64,000 bases of DNA from Rhizobium sp. NXC14 (GTDB lineage Bacteria > Pseudomonadota > Alphaproteobacteria > Rhizobiales > Rhizobiaceae). Shown here piece after piece: positions 26,861-37,183 of the stretch (within the stretch, counting starts at the first letter, position 1; the number at the start of each line of letters is the position of its first letter). The translations under genes were made by a program, and so were the position numbers. The notes under the pieces were generated by a model that was not told the origin of the DNA, did not search any database, and saw nothing but the letters and a program-made list of their open reading frames with translations. The stretch spans positions 1,491,001 through 1,555,000 of the forward strand of contig NZ_CP021030.1 in assembly GCF_002117485.1 (NCBI RefSeq), given 5' to 3'.

Positions 26861-27009
26861 CCCCTTCCAACCCTCCCCACAAAGGGGAGGGCTCCCTCGT
26901 GGTTTCGCCTTTGTTTCCACCTCGAATGCTTGCAGTTGCGGTGAGATCATTTTGGAGCCGCGCGGCACCGTAGCCCTTCCCCCTTGTGGGGAGGGGTTGG
27001 GGAGGGGCC
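26861..27009. repeat. Palindromic intergenic element with about 35-base inverted ends
   Basis: The left arm (26861-26893) and right arm (26973-27009) are near-perfect reverse complements. Each contains its own short hairpin, CCTCCCC-ACAAA-GGGGAGG on the left and a matching TTCCCCC / GGGGAGGGG structure on the right. The roughly 80 bases between them are unrelated. It sits between the GFA operon and the cysS stop. It looks like a non-autonomous palindromic repeat; I see no flanking target duplication. Confidence 0.7.
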
Positions 27010-27028
27010 TTATCCCAATACAGCGCTC

Positions 27029-28405
27029 TCACCGCTTGACCTCCCACGTCGTCACCCGCTCGCCGGTCGCCACATCCTTACCGTCCTTCAGCTGGATGCC
27101 CTTTGCCGCAAGCTCGTCGCGAACCTTGTCTGCCTCGGCGAAGTTTTTCGCCCTCAGCATTTCAAGACGCATGGCGACCAGCGCATCGACCGCTGCTGCG
27201 AAGGCTTCATCGATTTCGACTTTCTTCGGCAGCACTCCGAGGAGCGCCGCACTTGCGGCGAAGACGGCATCGTTGCCGGATTGCGCCAGCGCGTGCAACG
27301 CCTGCACGGCGGCGACCGTATTCAGATCGTCGGCCAGCGCGTTCAGCACGCTGTCGTCCGGCGTTGCATCGCCGGCTTCCGTCGCCGGCCATTTGGCGAG
27401 CAGGCGTTCGGCCTCTTCCAGCCGCTTGATCGAGAAATCGATCGGCTCGCGGTAGTGCGTCATCAGCATGGCAAGGCGGAGCACCTCGCCCGGCCATTTG
27501 CGGCCGCCGAAGGTTTCCGTGTGGAGCAGATCGTGGATGGTGACGAAATTGCCCTCCGACTTCGACATCTTGCGGCCTTCGACCTGAACGAAGCCGTTGT
27601 GCATCCAGACATTCGCCATCACCTCGGTCCCGTGGGCGCAGCGCGACTGGGCGATCTCGTTTTCATGATGCGGGAAGATCAAATCCAGTCCGCCGCCGTG
27701 AATGTCGAAGACATCGCCGAGATAACGCCTGCTCATCGCGGAGCACTCGATATGCCAGCCCGGCCGGCCGCGGCCCCAGGGGCTCTCCCAGCCGGGCTCG
27801 TTATGACTCGAGAGCTTCCAGAGCACGAAATCGCCCGGATTCCTCTTGTGCGCATCGACGGCGACGCGGGCGCCGGCCTGCTGCTCGTCGAGCGGCCGCT
27901 TCGAAAGCTGGCCGTAATCGGCCATGGATTTGGTGTCGAACAGCACTTCGCCTGCCGCCACATAGGCATGCCCATTGCCGATCAGCTTGTCGATGATTTG
28001 GATCATCTCTGCGATATTATCGGTGGCACGCGGCTCGACATTCGGCTCCAGGCAGCCGAGTTCGGCGACATCGGCGTGAAACTGCGTCTCGGTCTTTTCA
28101 GTGACCGCGCGGATCGCATCGTTCAGCGGCAGGCCGGGATGATCTCTCAGCGCCCGCGCATTGATCTTGTCGTCGACGTCGGTGATGTTGCGGGCATAGG
28201 TGACGTGATCTTCGCCATAGACATGGCGCAGCAGCCGGAACAGCACGTCGAAGACGATGACCGGCCGGGCATTGCCGATATGGGCGAAATCATAGACCGT
28301 CGGGCCGCACACATACATGCGGACGTTCTCGGCATCGATCGGCTTGAAGATCGATTTCTCCCGCGTCAGCGTGTTGTACAGCTTCAGTTCCGGCGTGCGG
28401 CCCAT
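27029..28405 (-). CDS. cysS: Cysteinyl-tRNA synthetase
   Basis: The 458-residue enzyme matches the usual length. The class I signatures are HIGN in [13 protein letters not shown] and KMSKS in [13 protein letters not shown]. The zinc-binding Cys and His residues are present: the CGPTVYD cysteine, HIECSAM and FPHHENE. It charges tRNA-Cys in the cytoplasm. The start at 28405 is preceded by GGGAGAGTGAA. A good promoter and a 150-base leader with a possible Cys-containing peptide lie upstream. Confidence 0.96.
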   Translation of the reverse strand: MGRTPELKLYNTLTREKSIFKPIDAENVRMYVCGPTVYDFAHIGNARPVIVFDVLFRLLRHVYGEDHVTYARNITDVDDKINARALRDHPGLPLNDAIRAVTEKTETQFHADVAELGCLEPNVEPRATDNIAEMIQIIDKLIGNGHAYVAAGEVLFDTKSMADYGQLSKRPLDEQQAGARVAVDAHKRNPGDFVLWKLSSHNEPGWESPWGRGRPGWHIECSAMSRRYLGDVFDIHGGGLDLIFPHHENEIAQSRCAHGTEVMANVWMHNGFVQVEGRKMSKSEGNFVTIHDLLHTETFGGRKWPGEVLRLAMLMTHYREPIDFSIKRLEEAERLLAKWPATEAGDATPDDSVLNALADDLNTVAAVQALHALAQSGNDAVFAASAALLGVLPKKVEIDEAFAAAVDALVAMRLEMLRAKNFAEADKVRDELAAKGIQLKDGKDVATGERVTTWEVKR

Positions 28406-28510
28406 TTCACTCTCCCAAATGCACGATCAGAAAAATATCGCGACCGGCAGGCCGGGGCGTTTCGCATCTTGACAATTGGGGAGACGAAAACGGCCAGGCC
28501 AGCGCGTGCG

Positions 28511-28555
28511 CTAGCGAATAATCTTTCCGCAGATAATGCAGATAACCGTTTTCAT
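28511..28555 (-). CDS. Possible cysS leader peptide (14 residues, two Cys)
   Basis: The reading frame encodes MKTVICIICGKIIR followed by TAG. Its ATG lies seven bases after the -10 box of the predicted cysS promoter, so the transcript could begin at or next to the ATG and be leaderless. Cys codons are at 6 and 9. A short AGCGC-AC-GCGCT hairpin follows the stop at once, and a CCGGC/GCCGG hairpin with a nearby T run (28435-28454) comes before cysS. The arrangement resembles a translation-sensitive attenuator, but a short frame can arise by chance. Confidence 0.35.
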   Translation of the reverse strand: MKTVICIICGKIIR

Positions 28556-28562
28556 GCCGCGT

Positions 28563-28591
28563 TTTATGGCGCGGGAACGGCGTTTGGTCAA
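28563..28591 (-). promoter_or_regulatory. cysS promoter
   Basis: CTTGACC lies 17 bases before CATAAA, close to the rhizobial housekeeping consensus CTTGAC-N17-CTATAT. It predicts transcription start near 28556, about 150 bases before the cysS start codon. Confidence 0.65.
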
Positions 28592-28726
28592 GAGGGGCAA
28601 GGAAGGATCGGCGGCAACCGAAGCGACTAATCCGGTGCGCTGCGTCCCCGGAGGCTCGTCTGCCATTTTCGTGGCGTAAATCGCGTGTAGCCGGTTCGGA
28701 AGCTGCTGAAAATGCGGGAGGAATGA

Positions 28727-29476
28727 GTGGGGAGCGTTGTTCGGTGGACAATCACTGCGGCTGCAATTCCGGTGGTCGCATCCGCCGCATATTTCGCATA
28801 CGATTTCGGCATGCTTCGCTTCAACAATCCGACCTTATCGCGTTATCCGATTCAAGGCATCGATGTCAGCCATCACCAGGGCGACATCGATTGGAAGACG
28901 GTGGCCGCCCAGCCGAACGTGCGTTTCGCAATCATGAAGGCGACCGAAGGCGGCGATCACAAGGATTCCAGGTTCGCCGAGAACTGGCAACGTGCCGGAG
29001 ATGCAGGGCTGGTGAGAGGCGCCTACCATTTCTTCACCTTCTGCCGCCCGGGCAAGGATCAGGCGCAGAATGTCCTGGCCACCGTGCCGAAGGCGCCGCG
29101 AACCCTGCCGATCGCCATCGATCTGGAATTTGTCGGTAATTGCAACAAGGTCCCGACGGTCGAGGAAATGGCAACGGAGGTCAATGCCTTCGTCACCGAA
29201 CTGAAAGCGATCTTTCCGGAAAAGCCGATCTTCTACGTCACGCAGGAATTTTTCGATCAGTATCTGAAAGGCAACGAGGCTCGCTTCCCCGAGCATTACC
29301 TTTGGCTGCGAAGCGTGTTCAATGAGCCAACGCAGGTAGGCTGCAGTCGTTGGTCGGTCTGGCAATTTGCCGACAACGGCGCTGTGAACGGCATCCGAGG
29401 ACCAGTGGACCTCAATGTCCTATGCCCAGCCGAAACAGGTTTCGCGCATCTGTTCCCGGCCATTGCCGCGAACTGA
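28727..29476 (+). CDS. Glycoside hydrolase family 25 lysozyme
   Basis: The GTG start with GGGAGG upstream gives 249 residues. An N-terminal hydrophobic stretch (WTITAAAIPVVASAAYFA) directs export. The GH25 barrel follows: GIDVSHHQGDIDW with the catalytic-face Asp46, KATEGG, GAYHFFTF, the acidic pair in AIDLEF and WQFADNGAVNGIRGPVDLN. GH25 enzymes cleave the beta-1,4 link between N-acetylmuramic acid and N-acetylglucosamine. A role in cell-wall turnover is likely; no phage context is visible. Confidence 0.93.
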   Translation: MGSVVRWTITAAAIPVVASAAYFAYDFGMLRFNNPTLSRYPIQGIDVSHHQGDIDWKTVAAQPNVRFAIMKATEGGDHKDSRFAENWQRAGDAGLVRGAYHFFTFCRPGKDQAQNVLATVPKAPRTLPIAIDLEFVGNCNKVPTVEEMATEVNAFVTELKAIFPEKPIFYVTQEFFDQYLKGNEARFPEHYLWLRSVFNEPTQVGCSRWSVWQFADNGAVNGIRGPVDLNVLCPAETGFAHLFPAIAAN

Positions 29477-29485
29477 AACGTCCGT

Positions 29486-30226
29486 TTATTCCGGCAGGCG
29501 GTAATCGGCGAGCTTGTTGTCCCGTACGATGAACAGCTTGCCAGTCTCTGTCACACCGGGACCAACCAGTGGCAGGATCGCCTTCGCCACTTCGGAGGGG
29601 TGCGGCAGCGTCTGCGGATCTTCGCCGGGCACCGCCTGCGCCCTCATCGCCGTTCGGGTTGCGCCCGGATCGACGCTGGTGATGCGCAGCGGCGTCGATT
29701 GGCTCTCGCCGGCCCAGGTGCGCGCCAGCGCCTCGACGGCGGCCTTTGATGCGGAATAGGCGCCCCAGAAGGGACGGCATTTGTGGGCGGCGCCTGAAGA
29801 CAGGATGACGGCGCGGCCGGCATCCGAGCGGGCGAGCAGCGGATCGACCGACCGGATCAGCCGCCATGTCGCCGTCACGTTGATGTTCATCACCTTCTCG
29901 AACACCTTCGCCTCGATATGGCCAATCGGCGAAATGACGCCGAGCACGCCGGCATTAGCAACGAGGATATCGAGCTTGCCCCAGCGCTCGAAGATCGAGC
30001 CGCCGAGTGCGTCGATCGCATTCATATCGGCAAGGTCGAAGGGCACGAGCGTCGCACTGCCGCCGACGGCTTTGATCGCATCGTCGAGATCCTCGAGTCC
30101 GCCGACCGTGCGTGCGCAGGCGATCACATGGGCGCCGGCCTTGGCAAGTTCAAGGGCTGTGAAGTAGCCGATGCCGCGCGACGCACCGGTGACGAGTGCG
30201 ATCCTGCCCTCAAGATTGATGTTCAT
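29486..30226 (-). CDS. Short-chain dehydrogenase/reductase
   Basis: The 246-residue SDR has TGASRGIG (13-20) for NAD(P) binding, NAG at 91-93 and the catalytic Tyr157 and Lys161 in YSASK with Ser144 upstream. The first ATG with downstream homology is at 30226; a longer frame is not needed. It follows purF on the same strand with about 78 bases between, an order I recall from other rhizobial genomes. Substrate unknown. Confidence 0.9.
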   Translation of the reverse strand: MNINLEGRIALVTGASRGIGYFTALELAKAGAHVIACARTVGGLEDLDDAIKAVGGSATLVPFDLADMNAIDALGGSIFERWGKLDILVANAGVLGVISPIGHIEAKVFEKVMNINVTATWRLIRSVDPLLARSDAGRAVILSSGAAHKCRPFWGAYSASKAAVEALARTWAGESQSTPLRITSVDPGATRTAMRAQAVPGEDPQTLPHPSEVAKAILPLVGPGVTETGKLFIVRDNKLADYRLPE

Positions 30227-30304
30227 CTGTCCGGTTCCGGATTTGCTTGCAAAGGTGAGGGGCGCAATAGGCCCCTCGGAAGCGAAAGTCAAAGCGGCAG
30301 CGGC

Positions 30305-31795
30305 TCAGCCGTTGCTGGCAAGCATCGAAAGCTTGTTGCCCATGGACTCGCCGTTCTTGTCGAGCAGGCGGGTCGGATAGTCACCGGTGAAGTAGTGGTC
30401 GGTGAACTGCGGGCGGGCCGGATTGCGGTCCTCGCCGCCGACGGCGCGGTAAAGTCCGTTGATCGACAGGAAGGCAAGCGAATCCGCCCCGATATATTTG
30501 GCCATGGCTTCGACGTCGGCATATTGGTTGGCGAGCAGCTTGTCGGCGTCGGGGGTATCGATCCCGTAAAAATCCGGGAAGAAGATCATCGGGCTTGCGA
30601 CGCGGATATGGACTTCACGCGCGCCGGCTTCGCGGATCATCTGCACGATCTTCAGCGACGTTGTGCCGCGCACGATGGAATCATCGACCAGCACGACGCG
30701 CTTGCCTTCGATCATCGCCCGGTTGGCGGAATGCTTCAGCTTGACTCCAAAGGCGCGGATCTGCTGCGTTGGCTCAATGAAGGTACGGCCGACATAGTGG
30801 TTGCGGATGATGCCGTATTCGAAGGGGATGCCGCTTTCCTGGGCATAGCCGAGAGCCGCGGGCGTGCCGCCATCCGGCACCGGCACGATCACATCCGCAT
30901 CGACCGGCGCCTCCTTGGCGAGGTTCATGCCCATGTTCTTGCGCGTCGTATAGACGTTTCGGCCGCCGACGACCGAGTCCGGCCGGGCGAAATAGACATA
31001 TTCGAACAGGCACAGGCGCTCCGGCTGCGGCTTGCCGGGCTTGCGGGCGTCGATGCTGATCGAGCCGTCCGGTTGGATTTCGCAGATGACGACTTCGCCG
31101 TTTTCGACATCGCGGATGAACTTGGCGCCGATGATGTCGAGCGCGCAGGTTTCCGAGCAGAAGATCGGTTTGCCGTCGAGTTCGCCCATGACAAGCGGGC
31201 GGATGCCGGTGGGATCGCGCGCGGCAATCAGTTTCGTGCGGGTCATGGCAAGCATCGAATAGCCGCCTTCCATCTGGCGGATGGCGTCGATGAAGCGGTC
31301 GGACGTGGAAGCATGGCGCGAGCGGGCAATGAGATGCAGGACGACTTCGGTATCGGAGGTCGACTGACAGATGGCGCCGATGGCGATGATCTGGCGGCGC
31401 AGCGTCAGGCCATTGGTGAAATTGCCGTTATGGGCGATGGCGATGCCGCCTTCCTCCAGTTCGGCAAACAGCGGCTGCACGTTGCGCATCGCCACTTCAC
31501 CTGTCGTGGAATAGCGTGTGTGGCCGATCGCTATGCTGCCGGGCAGGCGGGCCAGCGTCACTGGATTGGTATAGTGGTCTCCCACCAGGCCCATATGGCG
31601 TTCCTGATAGAAGCGCTTGCCATCGAAGGAGACGATGCCGGCTGCCTCCTGTCCGCGGTGCTGCAGGGCGTGCAGCCCGAGAGCCGTGAGAGCTGCGGCA
31701 TCGGGATGTCCCAGAATTCCGAAAACGCCGCATTCCTCATGCAGCGTATCTCCGTCGAGCGGATCGTCGATTGGGAAGGAATGGGACTGGTTCAT
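30305..31795 (-). CDS. purF: Amidophosphoribosyltransferase
   Basis: The 496-residue enzyme has a short propeptide ending before Cys22 (ECGVFGILGH), the N-terminal nucleophile of the glutaminase half, with HALQHRGQEAAGI and the GHTRYSTTG loop. The PRPP-binding loop VVLVDDSIVRGTT lies in the C-terminal half. It makes 5-phosphoribosylamine, the first committed step of purine synthesis. It follows cvpA, the usual cvpA-purF order. Confidence 0.96.
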   Translation of the reverse strand: MNQSHSFPIDDPLDGDTLHEECGVFGILGHPDAAALTALGLHALQHRGQEAAGIVSFDGKRFYQERHMGLVGDHYTNPVTLARLPGSIAIGHTRYSTTGEVAMRNVQPLFAELEEGGIAIAHNGNFTNGLTLRRQIIAIGAICQSTSDTEVVLHLIARSRHASTSDRFIDAIRQMEGGYSMLAMTRTKLIAARDPTGIRPLVMGELDGKPIFCSETCALDIIGAKFIRDVENGEVVICEIQPDGSISIDARKPGKPQPERLCLFEYVYFARPDSVVGGRNVYTTRKNMGMNLAKEAPVDADVIVPVPDGGTPAALGYAQESGIPFEYGIIRNHYVGRTFIEPTQQIRAFGVKLKHSANRAMIEGKRVVLVDDSIVRGTTSLKIVQMIREAGAREVHIRVASPMIFFPDFYGIDTPDADKLLANQYADVEAMAKYIGADSLAFLSINGLYRAVGGEDRNPARPQFTDHYFTGDYPTRLLDKNGESMGNKLSMLASNG

Positions 31796-31933
31796 TTCTG
31801 CGGGCCTCTGCTCTCACAAGAATGGATCGGCATTACCAATAGCACGATACCGGAAATCTCGCAGGTTTCCGATAGCTTCGTGCTGAACGACATCTGCTTT
31901 CAAAGCCTGTTCAGCGGGCTCTGAAACGGCTTA

Positions 31934-31965
31934 GGTCCGGCGGAGCTGGAATGCCCGGCCGGACC
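31934..31965 (-). terminator. Hairpin after cvpA
   Basis: GGTCCGGC pairs with GCCGGACC over a 16-base loop, 64 bases past the cvpA stop. The following minus-strand sequence is only weakly T-rich (TAAGCCGTTTC), so termination may be partial and let purF be read. Confidence 0.45.
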
Positions 31966-32028
31966 CTTATTTCACGTCCCGCTCAAATGGCAATTGCCGC
32001 GAGGCGAGTCAAGCTGCTGAACACTGTG

Positions 32029-32643
32029 TCAATTCGCCGGCTGCTGCGCGCCGCCTGCGGGTGCGTCGTCCGCCGGCGCTTGATCGGCCGCCGGCGGCGT
32101 GGCGCCTTCGCTGCCCTGTGCCGGCTGCATCTTATCACGGAAGCTTGCCTGTATCATCTGGGCAAACTGCTCCGGCAGCACCGCCTTCAGCTTCACGACC
32201 ATCGAATCCAGAAAGGGCTTCGACTTGGCCTCGTTGACCCAGGCCGGCCGGTGGTCGACATCGACCAGCCAGTTCCAGAAGGCGACGGCGACGACCATCA
32301 GCAGCAGGCCGCGGGCCGCGCCGAACAGGAAGCCGAGGGTGCGGTCGAGAGCGCCGATGCGGCTGTCGATGATGAAATCGGCAATCTTCATGGTGATGAA
32401 GGAAATGACGATGAGCGCGATCAGGAAAACGACCGCCGCCGAACCGGCGATGGCGATGCGATCGTCATCGGTGTACTTCTTCGCATAGGGCAGCAGGTAC
32501 GGATAGAGGTAGTAGGCGGCGGCGGCCGAACCGCCCCAGCTCGCGATCGAAAGGATCTCGCGCGAGAAACCGCGGACCATCGCCAGCACGGCGGAGAAGA
32601 GCACGACGCCGATGACAATACCGTCGAAAATCGTAATGGGCAT
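32029..32643 (-). CDS. cvpA: CvpA family membrane protein
   Basis: The 204-residue protein begins MPITIFDGIVIGVVLFSAVLA and has four predicted membrane helices, the CvpA/colicin V production family layout. Its C-terminal tail is Pro/Ala-rich. E. coli CvpA supports colicin V production and envelope integrity. Here it lies between radA and purF in a conserved rhizobial order. Confidence 0.9.
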   Translation of the reverse strand: MPITIFDGIVIGVVLFSAVLAMVRGFSREILSIASWGGSAAAAYYLYPYLLPYAKKYTDDDRIAIAGSAAVVFLIALIVISFITMKIADFIIDSRIGALDRTLGFLFGAARGLLLMVVAVAFWNWLVDVDHRPAWVNEAKSKPFLDSMVVKLKAVLPEQFAQMIQASFRDKMQPAQGSEGATPPAADQAPADDAPAGGAQQPAN

Positions 32644-32733
32644 GAAAATTCAACTCCAGGACTGCCGCTCGGCGGCCGTGTCGCGCCTTATCGTGTGCCT
32701 CCTATAACATTACCATTCCCGGCAATGAAAGGA

Positions 32734-34134
<1,401 letters not shown>

Positions 34135-34300
34135 CAATCTTTTCTTTCAGTCGCGTTCCACAAATGAAGCCGTCGAAAGCTTCACCGAATCATTGCCGTG
34201 TCCGAGATAATGGCTATCGCAATGGATCAAAACTAATGATTTCCCCATCAGCCCTAGCGGTGCCTATGCTTTTCGCCTCTGATCATCAGGAACGGTGAAG

Positions 34301-34933
34301 ATGTTCGACTACTCGCTCGCGCACTGGCTTGCATTTCTGTCGGCGGCGATTTTGCTCAACATCTCGCCAGGCCCGGACATCGCCTTCATCCTCGGCCATA
34401 CGATGAGAGGCGGGAAACGCGCCGGTTTTTCCGCATTGTTCGGCGTCTGGTCAGGCGCCTGCCTGCACGTTCTGATGGCGGCACTGGGTCTTTCCGCCGT
34501 GCTCGCCGCCTCTGCCCTGGCGTTCTCTGCGGTCAAATGGCTCGGTGCTGCCTATCTCGTCTGGCTGGGCATTCAGGCTCTGCGCGGCGGCGACAACGGC
34601 CTGATGAACGCGACTGGTGAGGAAATGCCGGCGGCAAGGATCTATCGGCAAGGGATACTGGTGTCGCTGCTCAATCCGAAAGTGGCGATATTCTTCCTGG
34701 CATTCCTGCCGCAATTCGTCGTCGAGGGTGCAGGGCCGGCATGGGCGCAGCTGATGCTTCATGGCGGGCTCATCATCGCCGTCGCCGCCTTTATCGAGCC
34801 GCCGCTTGTATTTCTCGGAGGGCGCCTTGCCGATGCGCTAAGGCGTAATGCGAAAATCGGGCGATGGCTCGATCGCGGCCTGGGCGCGCTTTTCGTCGGG
34901 CTTGGTGTGCGCCTAGCCCTGAGCGGCCGGTGA
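34301..34933 (+). CDS. LysE/RhtB-family amino acid exporter
   Basis: The 210-residue protein has about six membrane helices and the family opening AAILLNISPGPDIAFILGHTMRGG, with NPKVAIFFLAFLPQF in the third quarter. LysE/RhtB proteins export amino acids or homoserine lactone-type compounds. Either the GTG at 34295 or the ATG at 34301 could start it; AGGAACG lies just upstream. It is convergent with alr, which could be chance. Confidence 0.9.
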   Translation: MFDYSLAHWLAFLSAAILLNISPGPDIAFILGHTMRGGKRAGFSALFGVWSGACLHVLMAALGLSAVLAASALAFSAVKWLGAAYLVWLGIQALRGGDNGLMNATGEEMPAARIYRQGILVSLLNPKVAIFFLAFLPQFVVEGAGPAWAQLMLHGGLIIAVAAFIEPPLVFLGGRLADALRRNAKIGRWLDRGLGALFVGLGVRLALSGR

Positions 34934-34942
34934 TAGCCGGGC

Positions 34943-36106
34943 CTATTCCTCGGCCACATAGCGCCGTTCGTGGCGCAGCCCCATGCTGGTGAGGATCTCG
35001 TAGCCGATCGTGCCCGCCGCCCGCGCCACGTCGTCGAGGGGCATGTTCGTTCCAAACAGCTCGACATAATCGCCAGCGCGCACGGCGTTCTCGGGCAGGT
35101 CGGTGATATCGAAGATCGTCAGGTCCATAGTGATCCGGCCGGCAACCGGCACCTTGTGTCCGGCGATGAAGCCTTGCCCGCCCTGCGGCACAGCCTGGCG
35201 CAGCGGCACGCCGGCGCTCGATAGGCTGCGCATGTAACCGTCCGCATAACCGGCAGACGCGATTGCCAGCCGGCTTCTGCGGCAAAGCTGCAGTGCCCTG
35301 CCGTAGCTGACGGTCTCGCCGGCCTCGACGGTGCGCACCTGGATGATGCGTGCTTCCGCGGTCGCGACCGGCCGCATCGGGTTCGCCATGCCACTGACCG
35401 CCTCGCCGCCATAGAGCGCGATGCCCGGCCGGGTCAGGTCGAAATGATAATCCTCGCCGAGAAAGATGCCGGCCGAGGCGGCAAGACTTGAATCGATGCC
35501 TTCATAGACAGCCGTAACCCTACGGAATGATTCGAGTTGCTGTCGGTTCATCGCATGGCTGGGATCGTCGCCGCAGGCGAGGTGGCTCATGACCAGCACC
35601 GGCGCAAAACTGGCCGGCCGCGAGACGTCGTCGGCAAGCGCGATAGCGTCGTCGATGTGCAGCCCGAGCCGATTGAAGCCGGTATCGACATGCAGGGCGC
35701 AGGGGTAATCGCCGTAATCGGCAAGCACCGCCATCCAGAAGGCGAGCTGCTCGTCGGAGGAAATCACCGGTACGAGATCATTGTCGAAGAACCGCCGTTC
35801 CGTGCCCGGCCATATGCCCGAGAGCACGAAGATGCGCGCCTCGGGCGCATAGAGACGAAGCGTCACCCCTTCATCGACGGTCGCAACGAAAAAATCCCGG
35901 GCGCCCGCCAAGTAGAGCGCTTCGCCGACATCCTCGATGCCCATGCCGTAGGCGTCCGCCTTGACGACGGCTGCGGCGCGCGCCGCACCCGAGCGGCGCG
36001 CCATGTCGCGCCAGTTCTCCGTGAGCGCACTTAGATCAACGGTCAGCCGCAGGCCCGCGGAAGTGAAAAGATCATCGTCTTCGGAGGGGATGGAAAAATC
36101 TGTCAT
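34943..36106 (-). CDS. alr: Alanine racemase
   Basis: The 387-residue PLP enzyme has Lys49 in VVKADAYGMG as the cofactor lysine, and the C-terminal domain carries AGETVSYGRALQ with the second catalytic Tyr. It converts L-alanine to D-alanine for peptidoglycan. Its N-terminus has a short acidic extension (SIPSEDDDLFTSAG). The gene is part of the dnaB-alr-radA order, here interrupted by LysE and AraC/AzlCD genes. Confidence 0.95.
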   Translation of the reverse strand: MTDFSIPSEDDDLFTSAGLRLTVDLSALTENWRDMARRSGAARAAAVVKADAYGMGIEDVGEALYLAGARDFFVATVDEGVTLRLYAPEARIFVLSGIWPGTERRFFDNDLVPVISSDEQLAFWMAVLADYGDYPCALHVDTGFNRLGLHIDDAIALADDVSRPASFAPVLVMSHLACGDDPSHAMNRQQLESFRRVTAVYEGIDSSLAASAGIFLGEDYHFDLTRPGIALYGGEAVSGMANPMRPVATAEARIIQVRTVEAGETVSYGRALQLCRRSRLAIASAGYADGYMRSLSSAGVPLRQAVPQGGQGFIAGHKVPVAGRITMDLTIFDITDLPENAVRAGDYVELFGTNMPLDDVARAAGTIGYEILTSMGLRHERRYVAEE

Positions 36107-36209
36107 GAATCGCCGTGAAAAAATGGAAGGAGCCCGTCCCGCTCAGTTTAGAGAGCATTGTGGCCAAGGAAAAGCGCAGGCGGTCACATATCACCCTTTG
36201 CTTCTGTAC

Positions 36210-36228
36210 GATCACTTTTGTTCAAGAC
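36210..36228 (+). promoter_or_regulatory. Repeated box 1, upstream of the AraC regulator
   Basis: GATCACTTTTGTTCAAGAC, 30 bases before the regulator start, matches the box before azlC at 16 of 19 bases. It is likely a binding site for the AraC protein itself, mediating autoregulation. Confidence 0.5.
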
Positions 36229-36258
36229 GCATGCAGGCTTTCGCGTTAATTTTGCCGG

Positions 36259-37116
36259 ATGCAGAATGTATCGCAGAAAGAGGCGGCGGAGGCCATGCCG
36301 CTCGCCAATGTGGAATCGGCCCGCTTCTGGCGGGATAGCCGCTTCCGCGACATGGAATGCCTGAGCGCCACTTTTCTCACCCATGAATATGCGCCGCATG
36401 CGCATGATACGTTCAGCATCGGCGCGATAGAAAGCGGCACGCAGATCGCCACCCTCAGCGGCAGGCGGGAGGAAACCGGCCCGGGTGACCTTTATCTGAT
36501 CGATCCCGGTGTCATCCATGACGGCGCGCCCGGCGGCGAGGGCTACCGCTATCGCATGATCTATCCCGACACGAAGCTGTTCGTCGATATTCTGGAGGAT
36601 GTCACCGGCAAGGCCTTCCACGCGACGCCGTCCTTCGCCAGCGCGCTTCCACGCGATCCCGAGCTCGCCAATGCCTTTCACGCCGCTCACCGAACGTTGG
36701 AGAGCGGCGCAGGCGCTCTCGAGTCCGATGAAGGAATGTTCTCGGTGCTGGCGGCGATCTTTGCGCGTCACGGCAGCACGATTGTCGTGCCTGTCGATAC
36801 CAAGGAGCGAAGCGCCGTCGCCCGCGCTCGCGAATACCTGATCGAGAACTTCGACCTCGATGTTGGCCTCAAGGAACTGGCCGAAGTGGCGGGATTGAGC
36901 CGGGCTCATCTCATCCGCGCCTTCCGCAAGGAATATCACATCACACCGCACGCCTTCCTGACGGATCGGCGGGTGCAGGTGGCCCGGCGGCTGCTGCGGC
37001 AGGGTCGCATGCCAGCCGAAATCGCGCTGGAATGCGGTTTTGCCGATCAGGCGCACTTTACTCGGCACTTCAAGGCACGCACGGGCGTGACGCCCGGCCA
37101 GTTCCGCCTGGGCTGA
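36259..37116 (+). CDS. AraC-family regulator of the AzlCD exporter
   Basis: The 285-residue protein has an N-terminal cupin ligand domain (HEYAPHAHDTFSIGAIESG, then GPGDLYLIDPGVIHDG) and a C-terminal double helix-turn-helix ending CGFADQAHFTRHFKARTGVT, the AraC signature. It is immediately upstream of azlC on the same strand, and a repeated 19-base box precedes both genes. It probably senses an amino acid or analogue. An internal ATG at 36295 is an alternative start. Confidence 0.92.
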   Translation: MQNVSQKEAAEAMPLANVESARFWRDSRFRDMECLSATFLTHEYAPHAHDTFSIGAIESGTQIATLSGRREETGPGDLYLIDPGVIHDGAPGGEGYRYRMIYPDTKLFVDILEDVTGKAFHATPSFASALPRDPELANAFHAAHRTLESGAGALESDEGMFSVLAAIFARHGSTIVVPVDTKERSAVARAREYLIENFDLDVGLKELAEVAGLSRAHLIRAFRKEYHITPHAFLTDRRVQVARRLLRQGRMPAEIALECGFADQAHFTRHFKARTGVTPGQFRLG

Positions 37117-37133
37117 TTACTTTCGTTCAATAC
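37115..37133 (+). promoter_or_regulatory. Repeated box 2, upstream of azlC
   Basis: GATTACTTTCGTTCAATAC lies 50 bases before the azlC start and matches the box before the AraC gene at 16 of 19 bases. It begins just after the regulator stop codon. Confidence 0.5.
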
Positions 37134-37183
37134 AGCCGTGGCGGCCTGGGCTAACCCTCCGCGATCTTAATCAGGAGGTTGCC

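Larger units (their letters stand above)
28406..28726. other. 321-base divergent intergenic region before cysS and the GH25 gene
   Basis: It carries the cysS promoter, a 14-codon leader reading frame with two Cys codons and two hairpins on the minus strand. On the plus strand only the GTG start and GGGAGG ribosome-binding site of the GH25 gene are evident. Confidence 0.55.

Noticed and set aside
26984..28630. Plus-strand open frame of about 550 codons opposite cysS
   Set aside because: Shadow of cysS with no recognisable motif.
28407..28751. 114-codon minus-strand frame ending just before cysS
   Set aside because: It begins upstream of the predicted cysS promoter, lacks a ribosome-binding site and is low in protein-like character; the 14-codon frame is the better candidate.
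28727..29476. Phage lysis gene
   Set aside because: GH25 lysozymes occur in phages, but there is no holin, portal, terminase or integrase nearby.
29918..31924. Plus-strand open frame of about 670 codons opposite the SDR gene and purF
   Set aside because: Antisense to purF; no ribosome-binding site or domain.
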